DNA from: an uncultured Oscillospiraceae bacterium
GTDB lineage: Bacteria; Bacillota; Clostridia; Oscillospirales; Acutalibacteraceae
Length of the DNA stretch: 64,000 bases
NCBI GenBank assembly: GCA_902492895.1
Contig: CABUNG010000008.1
Location: 19,045-83,044, forward strand
Direction of reading: 5' to 3'
Shown: one piece after another, positions 9,501 to 17,827 of the stretch
Layout of the letters: each line of letters opens with the position of its first letter
Position numbering within the stretch: the first letter of the stretch is position 1
Translations under genes and position numbers: made by a program
The notes under the pieces: model-generated
The model's database searches: none
What the model saw: only the letters and a program-made list of their open reading frames with translations
What the model was told of the DNA's origin: nothing

Positions 9501-10990
9501 AGTTCGGTGATTTTCGGAGGAATCGGCTTTCCCGGGTTGACGAAAATATCGAAACTGTCCGCGACTTCCCCGTTTTTCAGCCGGACGGCACCGATTTCCG
9601 TGATCCGCTCGGTTTGCGCACCAAGGCCGGTGGTCTCGATGTCGAAGACGATGAATTCGCCGTCGAGTCCCTCGTTGGCCGCCCCTTCTACCACCGGTAT
9701 GAGATCGTTGACGTAATAGGCTTCAACGCCGTAGAGAATTTTGATCTCTTTTCCCTGCTTTTTCAGCTTAGCCGCCGCATTCATCGCTTCGGGGAAGGCC
9801 TGGACTACACCGTGGTCGGTGATGGCGATCGCCTTGTGTCCCCAGGCGGCGGCGCGGGAAATCAGCGCTTCCGCATCGGATACGGCATCCATAGCGGACA
9901 TCTTGGTATGTAGATGCAGCTCCACCCGTTTTTCGGGTGCGGTGTCCTGCTTGACGTAGCGGGCCACGATGGCTATGGATTTGGGTGCGAGCACCTGACA
10001 TTTGGCAAAGACGTCGAATTCATACAAGCCGCTGATGAGGAGACAGACGCCTTTTTTAACTGCCTCCATCGCCTCGAGCTTGGCTTTGTCCCGTTTGGTA
10101 TCGGTCCAGAGGATCACCGTAACCGAGCTTGTCCCGTCGGTCACGGAAAAGGTGTGACGGATGCGGGTTCCGTCCCGGAACGCCCGGGTTTCGTATTCAA
10201 AAACCTCGCCCCAAACCGTGACGTTTCCGCCGTCGTCGGTCAGACTCCGTAAAGGGGTCGGCCTTTCTCTCGGGATCGGGCCGAACAAAGCCTTGGCCGA
10301 TTCGAGATAAATCGGCAGACCGTCGGCGGGAGGCTGGGACGGATCGGCCGGCTTCTTGGGCTTCGGCACCTCGACGGGATCGGAAGAGCCGCCGGAGGCG
10401 GGAGAACTCGGCCGCATAGCCGCCATCTGTTCCGCCCGGGCTCTCTCCCGCATGGCCGCTTCCTGTTCCGCAGCTTCCATCATTCTGCGGTATCCCTCAT
10501 CCTGTTCGTCCACCTTCTCTTCCCCGTTCAAGATGAGCGATATCCGCCGCCCGAACAGTTCCCCGATCAGTGTCCCCATCGCAGCGTCGGTTTTGGTGGT
10601 CTTCAGGACATTCAGCCCGCCGTGGCGGAGAGTGACGGTCATCGTCTCCCCTTCAATAGCGCACACGGCGTCCTGAAACGTGCCGTTTACCGCTGTGCAG
10701 CGGCGGCGAAGAAAGGAGACGATGGTGGGAAAACAATCCGCGCAGAGGGTTTCCGGCGGATACACGGGCCGGAATTCCACTGAAGACAGACCAAGACCTT
10801 TGGCAACCGCCCGTTCCGCCTGTTCGACGGTTTCAAAGGGCGTAAAACGGCCGAGCAGCAGCCGGGCATGAAGCCAGCCGCTGCCCCGGTGAAGTTCAAT
10901 TTGATCGACGACGGCCCCCTGCACGTCGGTCAGGGACGCCGCATCCGCGATATAGGGGCCGAATACCTGTGAAAAGGTTGCATTGCTCAT
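6596..10990 (-). CDS. polC: DNA polymerase III alpha subunit, Gram-positive PolC type
   Basis: 1464 residues, near the family norm. Order: N-terminal domains with a Glu/Arg/Ala-rich linker (about 170-230), OB fold (about 240-340), PHP start at RVELHLHTKMSAMDAV (about 353), inserted DEDD 3'-5' exonuclease beginning FIVFDIETTGLG (about 447), the second PHP part, then the polymerase with GSRGSVGSSFVAYM and the catalytic APDIDLNF near residue 987. A zinc-finger segment CKKCHH...CPVCG lies between. It is the replicative polymerase with proofreading. The start overlaps the ispG stop by 4 bases. Confidence 0.98.
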   Translation of the reverse strand: MSNATFSQVFGPYIADAASLTDVQGAVVDQIELHRGSGWLHARLLLGRFTPFETVEQAERAVAKGLGLSSVEFRPVYPPETLCADCFPTIVSFLRRRCTAVNGTFQDAVCAIEGETMTVTLRHGGLNVLKTTKTDAAMGTLIGELFGRRISLILNGEEKVDEQDEGYRRMMEAAEQEAAMRERARAEQMAAMRPSSPASGGSSDPVEVPKPKKPADPSQPPADGLPIYLESAKALFGPIPRERPTPLRSLTDDGGNVTVWGEVFEYETRAFRDGTRIRHTFSVTDGTSSVTVILWTDTKRDKAKLEAMEAVKKGVCLLISGLYEFDVFAKCQVLAPKSIAIVARYVKQDTAPEKRVELHLHTKMSAMDAVSDAEALISRAAAWGHKAIAITDHGVVQAFPEAMNAAAKLKKQGKEIKILYGVEAYYVNDLIPVVEGAANEGLDGEFIVFDIETTGLGAQTERITEIGAVRLKNGEVADSFDIFVNPGKPIPPKITELTGITDEMVKDAPGEKEALEQFYAFCGDVHILVAHNAPFDTSFIRAAATRTGLPYPFTSIDTVPICRALYPHLKNHKLDTVANHLKLDPFNHHRACDDAKVLADIFIHLAADMKAEKGIASVDGINTLLAGADNKKTRPYHLILMAKNLKGLKNLYKLISWSHLHNFYKKPRITKTKLMEYREGLIVGSACEQGELFRAIFDGKPWGELCDIAKFYDFLEIQPLGNNLFMLREGMVQSEEQLREFNRTIIRLGEKLNIPVCATGDVHFMDPEDEIYRRILQAGQGFSDADQQAPLYLRTTDEMLAEFDYLGKEKAREVVIENPGRIADSIETIRPIPEGTFPPHIDGAEEQIQEITWNRARELYGDPVPEIVSARLDRELTSIVKHGFSVLYMIAQKLVQNSVENGYLVGSRGSVGSSFVAYMAGISEVNPLAPHYLCKKCHHSEFFTDGSVGSGFDLPDKICPVCGEPLSRDGHEIPFETFLGFDGDKAPDIDLNFASEYQLRAHKYTESLFGSDHVFKAGTISTVADKTAFGYVKKYAEERGLVYSNAEINRLTAGCTGIKRTTGQHPGGMVVVPNDYEAEDFCPVQHPADDPDSDIITTHFDFHSIHDTILKLDNLGHVIPTIYKYLEEYTGIPVTEVNMSDPEVYKLFTSPEPLGVTAEQIECDNGTLSIPEMGTPFVRQMLLECKPKTFTDLLQISGLSHGTDVWLGNAQELIKSGTCTISNVIGTRDSIMTYLMHKGLEPKMAFKIMEIVRKGNATKLLTEEHFAAMKEHGVPDWYKDSCMKIKYMFPKAHAAAYIIAALRVAWYKVHRPAAYYAAYFTGRGEDFDAEPVSKGKNGVKQLMDTLRQKGKEATAKEQSQAETLHVIYESMQRGIEYLPVDLYKSHSYKFVLEDGKIRLPFSSVKGLGGAAAQSMMEAREAGPYISCDDLQNRSGITKAVVESLRQLGVLDALPATSQMNLFEM

Positions 10991-12054
10991 AGCGTTTCCA
11001 ATTCCCTCATCAGTTCCTCAACCGCACACGATTCCTCGACGGTGCGCACGATTTGTCCTTTCTTGAACAGCACCGCCTTGCCGTCGCCGCCGGCGATGCC
11101 GATATCCGCTTCTTTGGCCTCCCCCGGCCCATTGACCACGCAGCCCATCACCGCAACCGTAATCGGTTTGTGTACGGCGCGCAGCCGCTCCTCCACTTCG
11201 GAGGCAATGCGGATCAGGTCGATTTTTGTCCGGCCGCAGGTCGGACAGGATACCAGCATGGCGTCGCCGTTCCGCAGTCCCAGGGCGCGCAGCAGATCGA
11301 TCCCCGCCTGCACCTCTTTGACTGGATCGGCTGTCAGGGAGACCCGGATGGTATCCCCGATCCCGTCGAGCAGCAGCGAACCGATTCCGGCGGCGGATTT
11401 GAGCATCCCGATCCGCTCGGTTCCGGCCTCGGTGACGCCGAGATGGAGCGGATAGGAACAAGCCTCTGCCGTCAGACGATACGCCGCCGCCATCGTTTTG
11501 ACGTCGGAGGATTTGAGCGACAAGACGATATCGTCAAAATCCGCCTTTTCGAGCAGGGATGCGTGATAGAGAGCGCTGTCCCGCAGCGCTTCCGGAGTCG
11601 GGTGGCCGTATTTTGCCAATATCTCCTTTTCCAGGGATCCCGCGTTGACTCCGACCCGGATGGGGATTCCCCTCATCCGGCAAACGTCGGCCACGGCTTT
11701 GACCCGGTCCTCTCCCCCGATGTTGCCCGGATTGATCCGGATTTTATCCACACCGGCCGCGGCGGATTCCAGCGCCAGGCGGTAATCGAAATGAATATCC
11801 GCCACCAGCGGCAGCGGCACAGCCTCTTTAATTGCCGGGATCAGCCGGACGGCCTCCCGGTCGGGCACGGCAACCCGGAGGATATCGCATCCGGCCGCGT
11901 ACAACTCTTTGGCCTGACGGACATTGCCCTCGACATCCCCGGCCGGAACATTCAGCATCGACTGCACTGTGACCGGCGCAGTCCCGCCGATCGAAACGCC
12001 GCCGGCGGTTACCATGCGGCTTTCACGGCGTTTGAAATCCGTTGGATACCCCAT
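10987..12054 (-). CDS. ispG: 4-hydroxy-3-methylbut-2-enyl diphosphate synthase (IspG/GcpE)
   Basis: 355 residues: an N-terminal TIM barrel (TVQSMLNVPAGDVEGN, LVADIHFDYRLAL, KIRINPGNIG) and a C-terminal 4Fe-4S domain with SCPTCGRTKIDL and MGCVVNGPGEAKEADIG holding the three cluster cysteines. It performs the penultimate step of the MEP isoprenoid pathway. AGGAGG stands 8 bases before the ATG. It lies downstream of dxr and rseP, and uppS in the same operon uses the isoprenoid product. Confidence 0.97.
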   Translation of the reverse strand: MGYPTDFKRRESRMVTAGGVSIGGTAPVTVQSMLNVPAGDVEGNVRQAKELYAAGCDILRVAVPDREAVRLIPAIKEAVPLPLVADIHFDYRLALESAAAGVDKIRINPGNIGGEDRVKAVADVCRMRGIPIRVGVNAGSLEKEILAKYGHPTPEALRDSALYHASLLEKADFDDIVLSLKSSDVKTMAAAYRLTAEACSYPLHLGVTEAGTERIGMLKSAAGIGSLLLDGIGDTIRVSLTADPVKEVQAGIDLLRALGLRNGDAMLVSCPTCGRTKIDLIRIASEVEERLRAVHKPITVAVMGCVVNGPGEAKEADIGIAGGDGKAVLFKKGQIVRTVEESCAVEELMRELETL

Positions 12055-12086
12055 ATGGTCTTCCTCCTCTCCGGTCTCATCTGGTT

Positions 12087-13274
12087 CTAGTGGAACAGCT
12101 TGAGAATATCGCTGAACGTCACCAGAATGATGAGGCCGAACAACAGCAGGAGACCGATGGCGTGGATCATGCCCTCATATTTGGGCGGAACAGGCTTGCG
12201 GAACACGAGTTCGATCAGCAGGAACAGCAGGCGGCCGCCATCCAAGGCCGGCACGGGCAGCAGATTGAAGAGGCCGACGTTGACCGAAATCAGCACCACC
12301 AGCATCAGAATATTGCCAAGACCGATCTGCCAATGTTCCTGTTTGGCCGCGTCCACCACGACATCCCCGATGGCATCTACCGTTCCGACCGGGCCGGACA
12401 GGTCGTTGAGGCCGTATTGCCCGGTCAGCATACCGCCGAGCGTCCGCCAGATCATGACGGAAACCGTGCACTCCATCTTGGCCGACTGCACGATGGTGGA
12501 GGTGAAGGTCTGCGGGATCCCCTTGACATAAAAATCATAGTTGAGATAGCGGGAGCCGTTTTCCTCGGTTACGATCTCGAACGTCACCCCTTCGAGACGG
12601 ACCTTCTGCGGTTTGCCGTCGACTTCGCGGCGCACCTGCATATCGAAAACGCCGTCTTCATCGTTTTGAAGCAGCATGGCGAGATCGCGGTCGGTGAACA
12701 CTGTTTTTCCATCCACTTTCAGGATGGTATCGCCGGGGCGGAGCCCCGTCCGATAGCTGGGGGTGTCTTCCTGCAGACTGTGGATGGTCGTGCTGCTGAA
12801 TTGAACCCGGCCGTCCGCATCCGGCAGGATGCAGAACCCGTAATATCCGATCAGCAGGACAAAACCCAGCACCAGATTCATCACAGGCCCAGCCAGAATG
12901 ATAATCATCCGGCGCCAGACCTTTTTCTGATTGAAGGCGCGCGGATCCGGTTTCGGCGGATTGTCCGGCATCTCGAGTTCTTCGGAAGAAGCGTCGTCCG
13001 GATTCAGCTTGACCTCGCCGCCTCCGGCGCTGTCCTCCCCTTCCATGGCGCAATATCCCCCGATGGGGAACAGACGCAGCGTATACTGCGTCTCTTTTTT
13101 ACCGAATTTGAACAGCTTGGGACCCATACCGATAGCAAACTCGTTGACCTTGACGCCCATGCATTTGGCGGCGATAAAGTGGCCGAGTTCATGCACCATG
13201 ATAATGATCCCGAATACCAGGATCGCCGCGGCGATCCGACCGACCTGTACGAGAAAACCCACGCGTTTCTTCAC
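12087..13274 (-). CDS. rseP: RIP membrane metalloprotease RseP/RasP (site-2 protease)
   Basis: 395 residues with the zinc motif HELGHFIAAK in the first membrane helix, GGYCAMEGE, a PDZ domain around residues 165-235 (GLRPGDTILKVDGK), and the second-ligand motif NLLPVPALDGGRL near the C-terminus. It cleaves membrane-embedded anti-sigma factors and signal-peptide remnants. It starts with GTG directly after the dxr stop codon. Site-2 proteases commonly sit between dxr and ispG or proS in Firmicutes. Confidence 0.96.
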   Translation of the reverse strand: MKKRVGFLVQVGRIAAAILVFGIIIMVHELGHFIAAKCMGVKVNEFAIGMGPKLFKFGKKETQYTLRLFPIGGYCAMEGEDSAGGGEVKLNPDDASSEELEMPDNPPKPDPRAFNQKKVWRRMIIILAGPVMNLVLGFVLLIGYYGFCILPDADGRVQFSSTTIHSLQEDTPSYRTGLRPGDTILKVDGKTVFTDRDLAMLLQNDEDGVFDMQVRREVDGKPQKVRLEGVTFEIVTEENGSRYLNYDFYVKGIPQTFTSTIVQSAKMECTVSVMIWRTLGGMLTGQYGLNDLSGPVGTVDAIGDVVVDAAKQEHWQIGLGNILMLVVLISVNVGLFNLLPVPALDGGRLLFLLIELVFRKPVPPKYEGMIHAIGLLLLFGLIILVTFSDILKLFH

Positions 13275-14495
13275 CTACTTCGTCATCATTCCAGCCCGTT
13301 CCCGGGTGCAGCGCCGGACTGCGGCGTCGATTTGCAGGACATCGTCCACCCGGCCGCCTTCCGGCAGGGAGTCGGACACGGCCTCTTCCACCAGACGGCC
13401 GATATCCAGGAACCCGATCTGTCCCTGCCGGAACAGGGCATTGGCCTCTTCGTTCGCGGCGTTGGCAGCGGCGGGATAAAGGCCGCCCTTCCGGATCGCC
13501 TCCCGGCAGAGACGCATGCAGGGAAACGTCTCATCGTCGGGGGCAGCAAAATGCAGCTGCCCCCATTCGGCCAGTTCCAGCCGTTTGGCCGCGGCCGGGG
13601 CCCGGTCCGGCCAGGTCAGGGCATATTGAATGGGGACCATCATGTCCGGCACCCCCAACTGGGCCAGGACGGCCCCGTCCTCGTACTCGATCAGCGAATG
13701 GACGACGCTTTCCCGATGGACCACGATATCGATCTTGTCGGGCGGCATGTCAAACAGCCACCGGGCCTCGATCAGTTCCAGCCCCTTGTTCATCATAGTG
13801 GCGGAATCGATGGTGATTTTGGCTCCCATATTCCAGTTGGGATGGCGCAAAGCCTCCGCCGGGGTTATGGTCTGGAGCTCTGCCGCCGTTTTTCCGTAAA
13901 AAGGGCCGCCCGAAGCGGTCAGAATCAGCCGGCGGAGACTCTTTTCGGCCTCTCCTAAAGGGTCCGGAGGACTCCAAGGACCGGTCTTGGTCCCCTGCAG
14001 GCACTGAAAAATGGCGGAATGCTCGCTGTCCACGGGCAGCAGCTTGACGCCCTTACGGGCCGCCGCGGCCATGACCAGTTCTCCACCCGCCACCAGGGTC
14101 TCTTTATTGGCCAGAGCGATGTCGTGCCCGGCTTCAATCGCGGACAGGGTCGGAAGCAGCCCTACCATGCCCACGACGGCATTGAGGACCAGATCCGCTT
14201 CTTCCGGTGCCGCCAATTCGCACAGGCCGTCCATCCCCGACAGAATGCGGACAGACAGATCCCGGGTGCGCACCCGCAGCGCCGCAGCGGCCTTTTCATC
14301 GAATACAGCGGCGGCCTTGGGGCGAAAGCGGCGGATTTGGTCTTCCAGCAGCCGGTCGTTCGAACCGGCCGCCAGGGCGGATACCGCATATCCAAGCCGG
14401 TCCACTACCTCGAGCGCCTGGGTGCCGATGGAACCGGTCGAGCCGAGGATCACCAGACGCTTCGGACAGACGATCTCGTGTTGCGTAACGTTCAT
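13275..14495 (-). CDS. dxr: 1-deoxy-D-xylulose 5-phosphate reductoisomerase
   Basis: NADPH-binding N-terminus VILGSTGSIGTQALEVV, then LANKETLVAGGELV, the metal-binding VDSEHSAIFQCL, and LTASGGPF. It makes MEP, the first committed step of the non-mevalonate isoprenoid pathway. The frame is open slightly upstream, but TGAGGA 7 bases before the ATG at 14495 supports a 406-residue product. Its stop codon abuts the rseP start. Confidence 0.96.
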   Translation of the reverse strand: MNVTQHEIVCPKRLVILGSTGSIGTQALEVVDRLGYAVSALAAGSNDRLLEDQIRRFRPKAAAVFDEKAAAALRVRTRDLSVRILSGMDGLCELAAPEEADLVLNAVVGMVGLLPTLSAIEAGHDIALANKETLVAGGELVMAAAARKGVKLLPVDSEHSAIFQCLQGTKTGPWSPPDPLGEAEKSLRRLILTASGGPFYGKTAAELQTITPAEALRHPNWNMGAKITIDSATMMNKGLELIEARWLFDMPPDKIDIVVHRESVVHSLIEYEDGAVLAQLGVPDMMVPIQYALTWPDRAPAAAKRLELAEWGQLHFAAPDDETFPCMRLCREAIRKGGLYPAAANAANEEANALFRQGQIGFLDIGRLVEEAVSDSLPEGGRVDDVLQIDAAVRRCTRERAGMMTK

Positions 14496-14550
14496 ATGAC
14501 ATTCCTCATGATTTCTCCGCAAAGAGCCGGTTTTACACTATATGCCCCAT

Positions 14551-15393
14551 TCAAAACAGGTAGACCAGAGGGACATACTGAACCAGGATATAGAGCACGG
14601 GCAGAACGAACATCAGGCTGTCGAACCGGTCCATGATCCCGCCGTGTCCCGGCATGATATGGCCGAAATCCTTGACGCCGCTCTGGCGTTTGATGATGGA
14701 GGCGAACAAGTCTCCGAGTACAGACAGGGGCGCGCAAAGCAGGGCGAGCACGGCCACCTGCCACAGGCTGACGTAGGCGGTGTCTCCCAGCGCGATGACC
14801 TGATAGAGATACGCACCCAGTACGCTGCTGCCGACCGATATCACAATGCCGCCCACGAGACCTTCCACCGTCTTTTTGGGGCTGATGGTGGGGCAGAGCT
14901 TGTGTTTGCCGAAAAATGTGCCGACAAAATAGGCGCCGATATCGCACATCCAGGGGATGATCAGGGCCAGAAACACATAAAAGAGCCCATCCCGTTCATC
15001 CCGATGACTGGACGTGCGCAGATAGGCTAGGCAGGAGAAGGATATGGACACCAGCACCGAGAGGAGAAACACCAGGCCCGTGCGCTCGACCGGAAGGGAA
15101 TCGTGATACCGCACCTGGATAACGGCCAGCAGGACCACATAGCCCAAAACCACCATAGCCGACGGCATCGAACGCATGATGACCAGGAACGGCGCGATCA
15201 AAGCAAAAAGCACCGCCGCTGTTTGCAGGCCGCGGTGGCTGACCATTTTGGTCACCACAAAAACCTCATACATCGCAATGGCACAAATGCCAGCCATTGC
15301 GATATTCAGGGCCAGAGGAGGCAGGAGCAGCAGCACCACAAGAGCCAGCGCCGCTCCCACCAATCCTGTCAGAATACGTGATTTCAAACACAT
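14551..15393 (-). CDS. cdsA: Phosphatidate cytidylyltransferase CdsA
   Basis: 280 residues with about eight membrane helices and the C-terminal CDP-diglyceride synthetase signature: SPKKTVEG, then DLFASIIKRQSGVKDFG and PGHGGIMDRFDS with the catalytic acidic residues. It makes CDP-diacylglycerol for phospholipid synthesis. ATG at 15393 has AAGG just upstream. It is in the classic uppS-cdsA-dxr-rseP order. Confidence 0.95.
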   Translation of the reverse strand: MCLKSRILTGLVGAALALVVLLLLPPLALNIAMAGICAIAMYEVFVVTKMVSHRGLQTAAVLFALIAPFLVIMRSMPSAMVVLGYVVLLAVIQVRYHDSLPVERTGLVFLLSVLVSISFSCLAYLRTSSHRDERDGLFYVFLALIIPWMCDIGAYFVGTFFGKHKLCPTISPKKTVEGLVGGIVISVGSSVLGAYLYQVIALGDTAYVSLWQVAVLALLCAPLSVLGDLFASIIKRQSGVKDFGHIMPGHGGIMDRFDSLMFVLPVLYILVQYVPLVYLF

Positions 15394-15444
15394 CAAGCCT
15401 TTCAGGCGTACTAGAGCCGCATCAACGGCGTTTGATATACCAGC

Positions 15445-16203
15445 TCATATGCCGCCGAAACGGCGATTGCGCTTTGCGTATTCCCGCAGCGCTTCGTCGA
15501 GTGCGGCCGTGGAATAATCCGGCCAGAGGATATCCTGGAACACAAACTCCGTATAGGCCGATTGCCAGACCAAGAAATTGGAGGTTCGGCATTCCCCGCT
15601 GGGACGCAGAATCAAGTCCGGATCCGGCTGTCCCGCCGTATAAAGACGATCCTCAAGCTGTACGGCGTCGATGTCTTCGGGAGCCAGGCGGCCCTTCTGC
15701 ACATCGGCGGCTATCCGCTTTACGGCGGTGAGGATCTCGTCCCGTCCCCCGTAATTGACCGCGATGTTGAGGGTGAGTCCCGTTTTATGGGCGGTGGACG
15801 CCTCCGCCCGGGCCATGAGGTCCCGAATATCCGCAGCCAGAGGCGAGCGGTCGCCGATAAAGCGGGTGCGGATGTTCTCTTTTTCAAAATCCGACAGAGA
15901 TTCCTTGAGATAATCCCGCAGCAGGTTCATGATGGCGTCGATCTCCGCCTGCGGACGCTTCCAGTTTTCGGTTGAAAAGGCATAGACGGTCAGGTAGCGG
16001 ATCCCCCGTTTTTCACAGTGCTTGACAATGGTCCGGAACACCTTGGCCCCCGCGACATGCCCCGCCTGACGGGGCAGCCCCCGCTGTCTGGCCCAGCGCC
16101 CGTTGCCGTCCATAATGATGCCGATGTGCTTCGGCAGCTTTGCCGTAGACACCACCTCGACAGGCGGTGCCTTTTTAAAAAACCAACCCATCCGCCGCTC
16201 CAT
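15445..16203 (-). CDS. uppS: Isoprenyl (undecaprenyl diphosphate) transferase
   Basis: The cis-prenyltransferase motifs are all present: HIGIIMDGNGRWARQRGL with the catalytic Asp, GAKVF, YAFSTENWKRP, NYGGRDEI, and DLILRPSGECRTSNFLVWQ. It builds the C55 lipid carrier for peptidoglycan. Three in-frame starts are close together (TTG 16212, ATG 16203, ATG 16191). I give ATG 16203, but none has a clearly superior ribosome-binding site. Confidence 0.94.
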   Translation of the reverse strand: MERRMGWFFKKAPPVEVVSTAKLPKHIGIIMDGNGRWARQRGLPRQAGHVAGAKVFRTIVKHCEKRGIRYLTVYAFSTENWKRPQAEIDAIMNLLRDYLKESLSDFEKENIRTRFIGDRSPLAADIRDLMARAEASTAHKTGLTLNIAVNYGGRDEILTAVKRIAADVQKGRLAPEDIDAVQLEDRLYTAGQPDPDLILRPSGECRTSNFLVWQSAYTEFVFQDILWPDYSTAALDEALREYAKRNRRFGGI

Positions 16204-16257
16204 TTCCGGCAATCGCCCTTTCGAGACGATTGCATGAAGTAGTACAGGGAAACCCCT

Positions 16258-16812
16258 TTACAGATCCATGATCTCTTTTTCTTTTTTCGCGGCGTCCGCA
16301 TCGATCTCTTTGCAGAACTTGTCGGTCAGATCCTGCATCCGCTTTTCCGCGTTTTTCAGATCGTCCTCGGTGATCTCGGATTTCTTTTTCATGTCCTTGA
16401 GCTTATCGATCGCATCCCGGCGGACCGAGCGGACGGCCACTTTCGCCTCTTCACTGTATTTGTACACGGTTTTGACTAGCTCCCGGCGGCGTTCTTCCGT
16501 CAGAGGCGGGAAATTGAGGCGCAGGGTGCTGCCGTCGTTTTGAGGATTGAGGCCGATATCGGAGGTTAGGATCGCCTTTTCAATCGGTTTGAGGGTGCTT
16601 TTGTCCCAAGGCGCGATGAGCAGGGTGCGGGGTTCCGGAACCGACACGGCCGCCATCTGATTGACGGGCGTGGGCACGCCGTAATAGTCCACCATCACCT
16701 TATCGAGCACACTAGGATTGGCGCGGCCGACGCGGATGGTGGCAAACTCGCCCATCATCGCATTGACCGTTTTATTCATTTTTTCCTGGGCTGTCTGGAA
16801 TACCTGTTCCAT
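16258..16812 (-). CDS. frr: Ribosome recycling factor
   Basis: 184 residues, the normal RRF length. It shows MGEFATIRVGRANPSVLDKVMVDYYG (split here as GRANPSVLDK and DYYGVPTPVNQ), and the C-terminal helix with RRDAIDKLKDMKK. It splits post-termination ribosomes with EF-G. It sits in the conserved pyrH-frr-uppS arrangement. Confidence 0.97.
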   Translation of the reverse strand: MEQVFQTAQEKMNKTVNAMMGEFATIRVGRANPSVLDKVMVDYYGVPTPVNQMAAVSVPEPRTLLIAPWDKSTLKPIEKAILTSDIGLNPQNDGSTLRLNFPPLTEERRRELVKTVYKYSEEAKVAVRSVRRDAIDKLKDMKKKSEITEDDLKNAEKRMQDLTDKFCKEIDADAAKKEKEIMDL

Positions 16813-16845
16813 AAGTGTTCCCTCCGTCTGATAGAATATGAAAAA

Positions 16846-17559
16846 TCAGGGCTTTACGATGGTGCCGACCGGCTCGCCGCAGGCGGCGCGCACGATGTTC
16901 TGCGGATCCCCGAGATCGAAAACCAGAATGGGCAGGCCGTTGTCCCGGCACAGGGTGGCCGCAGTGGAATCCATGACTTTCAGATCCTTGTTGAGTACAT
17001 CCAGGTACGTCAGGGTGTCGAAGCGCACGGCATGGGGATTCTTTTTGGGATCGCTGTCGTACACCCCGTCCACCATGCTGGCCTTAAAGATGATATCCGC
17101 CTCGATCTCGGCCGCGCGGAGCGCGGAGGCGGTATCGGTGGAGAAAAAGGGATTGCCCGTGCCGCAGCCGAAAATGACGACCCGCCCTTTTTCCAGATGC
17201 CGCATGGCGCGGTTGCGGATATACGGCTCCGCAATCTGATTCATGGCGATCGCCGTCTGCACCCGGACATCGCAGCCGAGCTGTTCGAGAGCGTCAGCCA
17301 ACCCCAGAGCGTTGATAGTGGTCGCGAGCATGCCCATATGGTCCGCCCGGGTGCGGTCCATGCTGCCGCTCGACCGGCCTCGCCAGAAATTGCCGCCCCC
17401 TACCACGATCGCCATCTGAATGCCCGCGTCCGCGCATTCCTTGACGGCGGCACACACCTTCAGGACGGTGTCGAAATCCAGACCGAACCCCTTTTCACCG
17501 GCCATCGCTTCGCCGCTGAGCTTGAGCAAGATCCGCTTGTATTTGGGCTGCATCGCCAT
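16846..17559 (-). CDS. pyrH: UMP kinase
   Basis: 237 residues of the bacterial hexameric UMP kinase type: RILLKLSGEAM, VVGGGNFWRGR, DHMGMLATTINALGLADAL, and TGNPFFSTDTAS. It phosphorylates UMP to UDP. In many Firmicutes rpsB-tsf lie directly upstream. Here pyrH follows a 268-base gap with its own promoter, after ilvD. It is the first gene of the operon running to polC. Confidence 0.97.
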   Translation of the reverse strand: MAMQPKYKRILLKLSGEAMAGEKGFGLDFDTVLKVCAAVKECADAGIQMAIVVGGGNFWRGRSSGSMDRTRADHMGMLATTINALGLADALEQLGCDVRVQTAIAMNQIAEPYIRNRAMRHLEKGRVVIFGCGTGNPFFSTDTASALRAAEIEADIIFKASMVDGVYDSDPKKNPHAVRFDTLTYLDVLNKDLKVMDSTAATLCRDNGLPILVFDLGDPQNIVRAACGEPVGTIVKP

Positions 17560-17675
17560 TCACTTCCATTTCTTTATGGTAATCGTCCGGCAGGGCTTTA
17601 TCCCGGCCGGAAACTCCCCCGGAGTTTTTCATCCTGTATTTTGGCCAAAAGCCTTGCCTCTTTTACTCTTTAGCT

Positions 17676-17704
17676 ATTTTACACTAAAGCGCCTTTTCTG
17701 TAAA
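17676..17704 (-). promoter_or_regulatory. Predicted sigma-A promoter of the pyrH-polC operon
   Basis: On the minus strand TTTACA (17699-17704) and TAAAAT (17676-17681) are spaced by 17 bases. It lies downstream of the ilvD terminator, leaving an untranslated leader of about 110 bases before pyrH. Confidence 0.75.
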
Positions 17705-17794
17705 GCCAAAAGGCAAAATCGCCGGAATTTTTTACCCGCTTGAGCGGTTCTCTATCCTATTCTGGGTGAATATGCGGCTTCTATGCCGATTTGC

Positions 17795-17821
17795 AAAAAT
17801 CCCCCCGACACGGTCGGGGGG
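17795..17821 (-). terminator. Rho-independent terminator after ilvD
   Basis: A nine-base-pair GC stem (CCCCCCGAC/GTCGGGGGG) with a three-base loop is followed on the minus strand by a T run. It begins six bases after the ilvD stop codon. Confidence 0.9.
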
Positions 17822-17827
17822 ATTGGA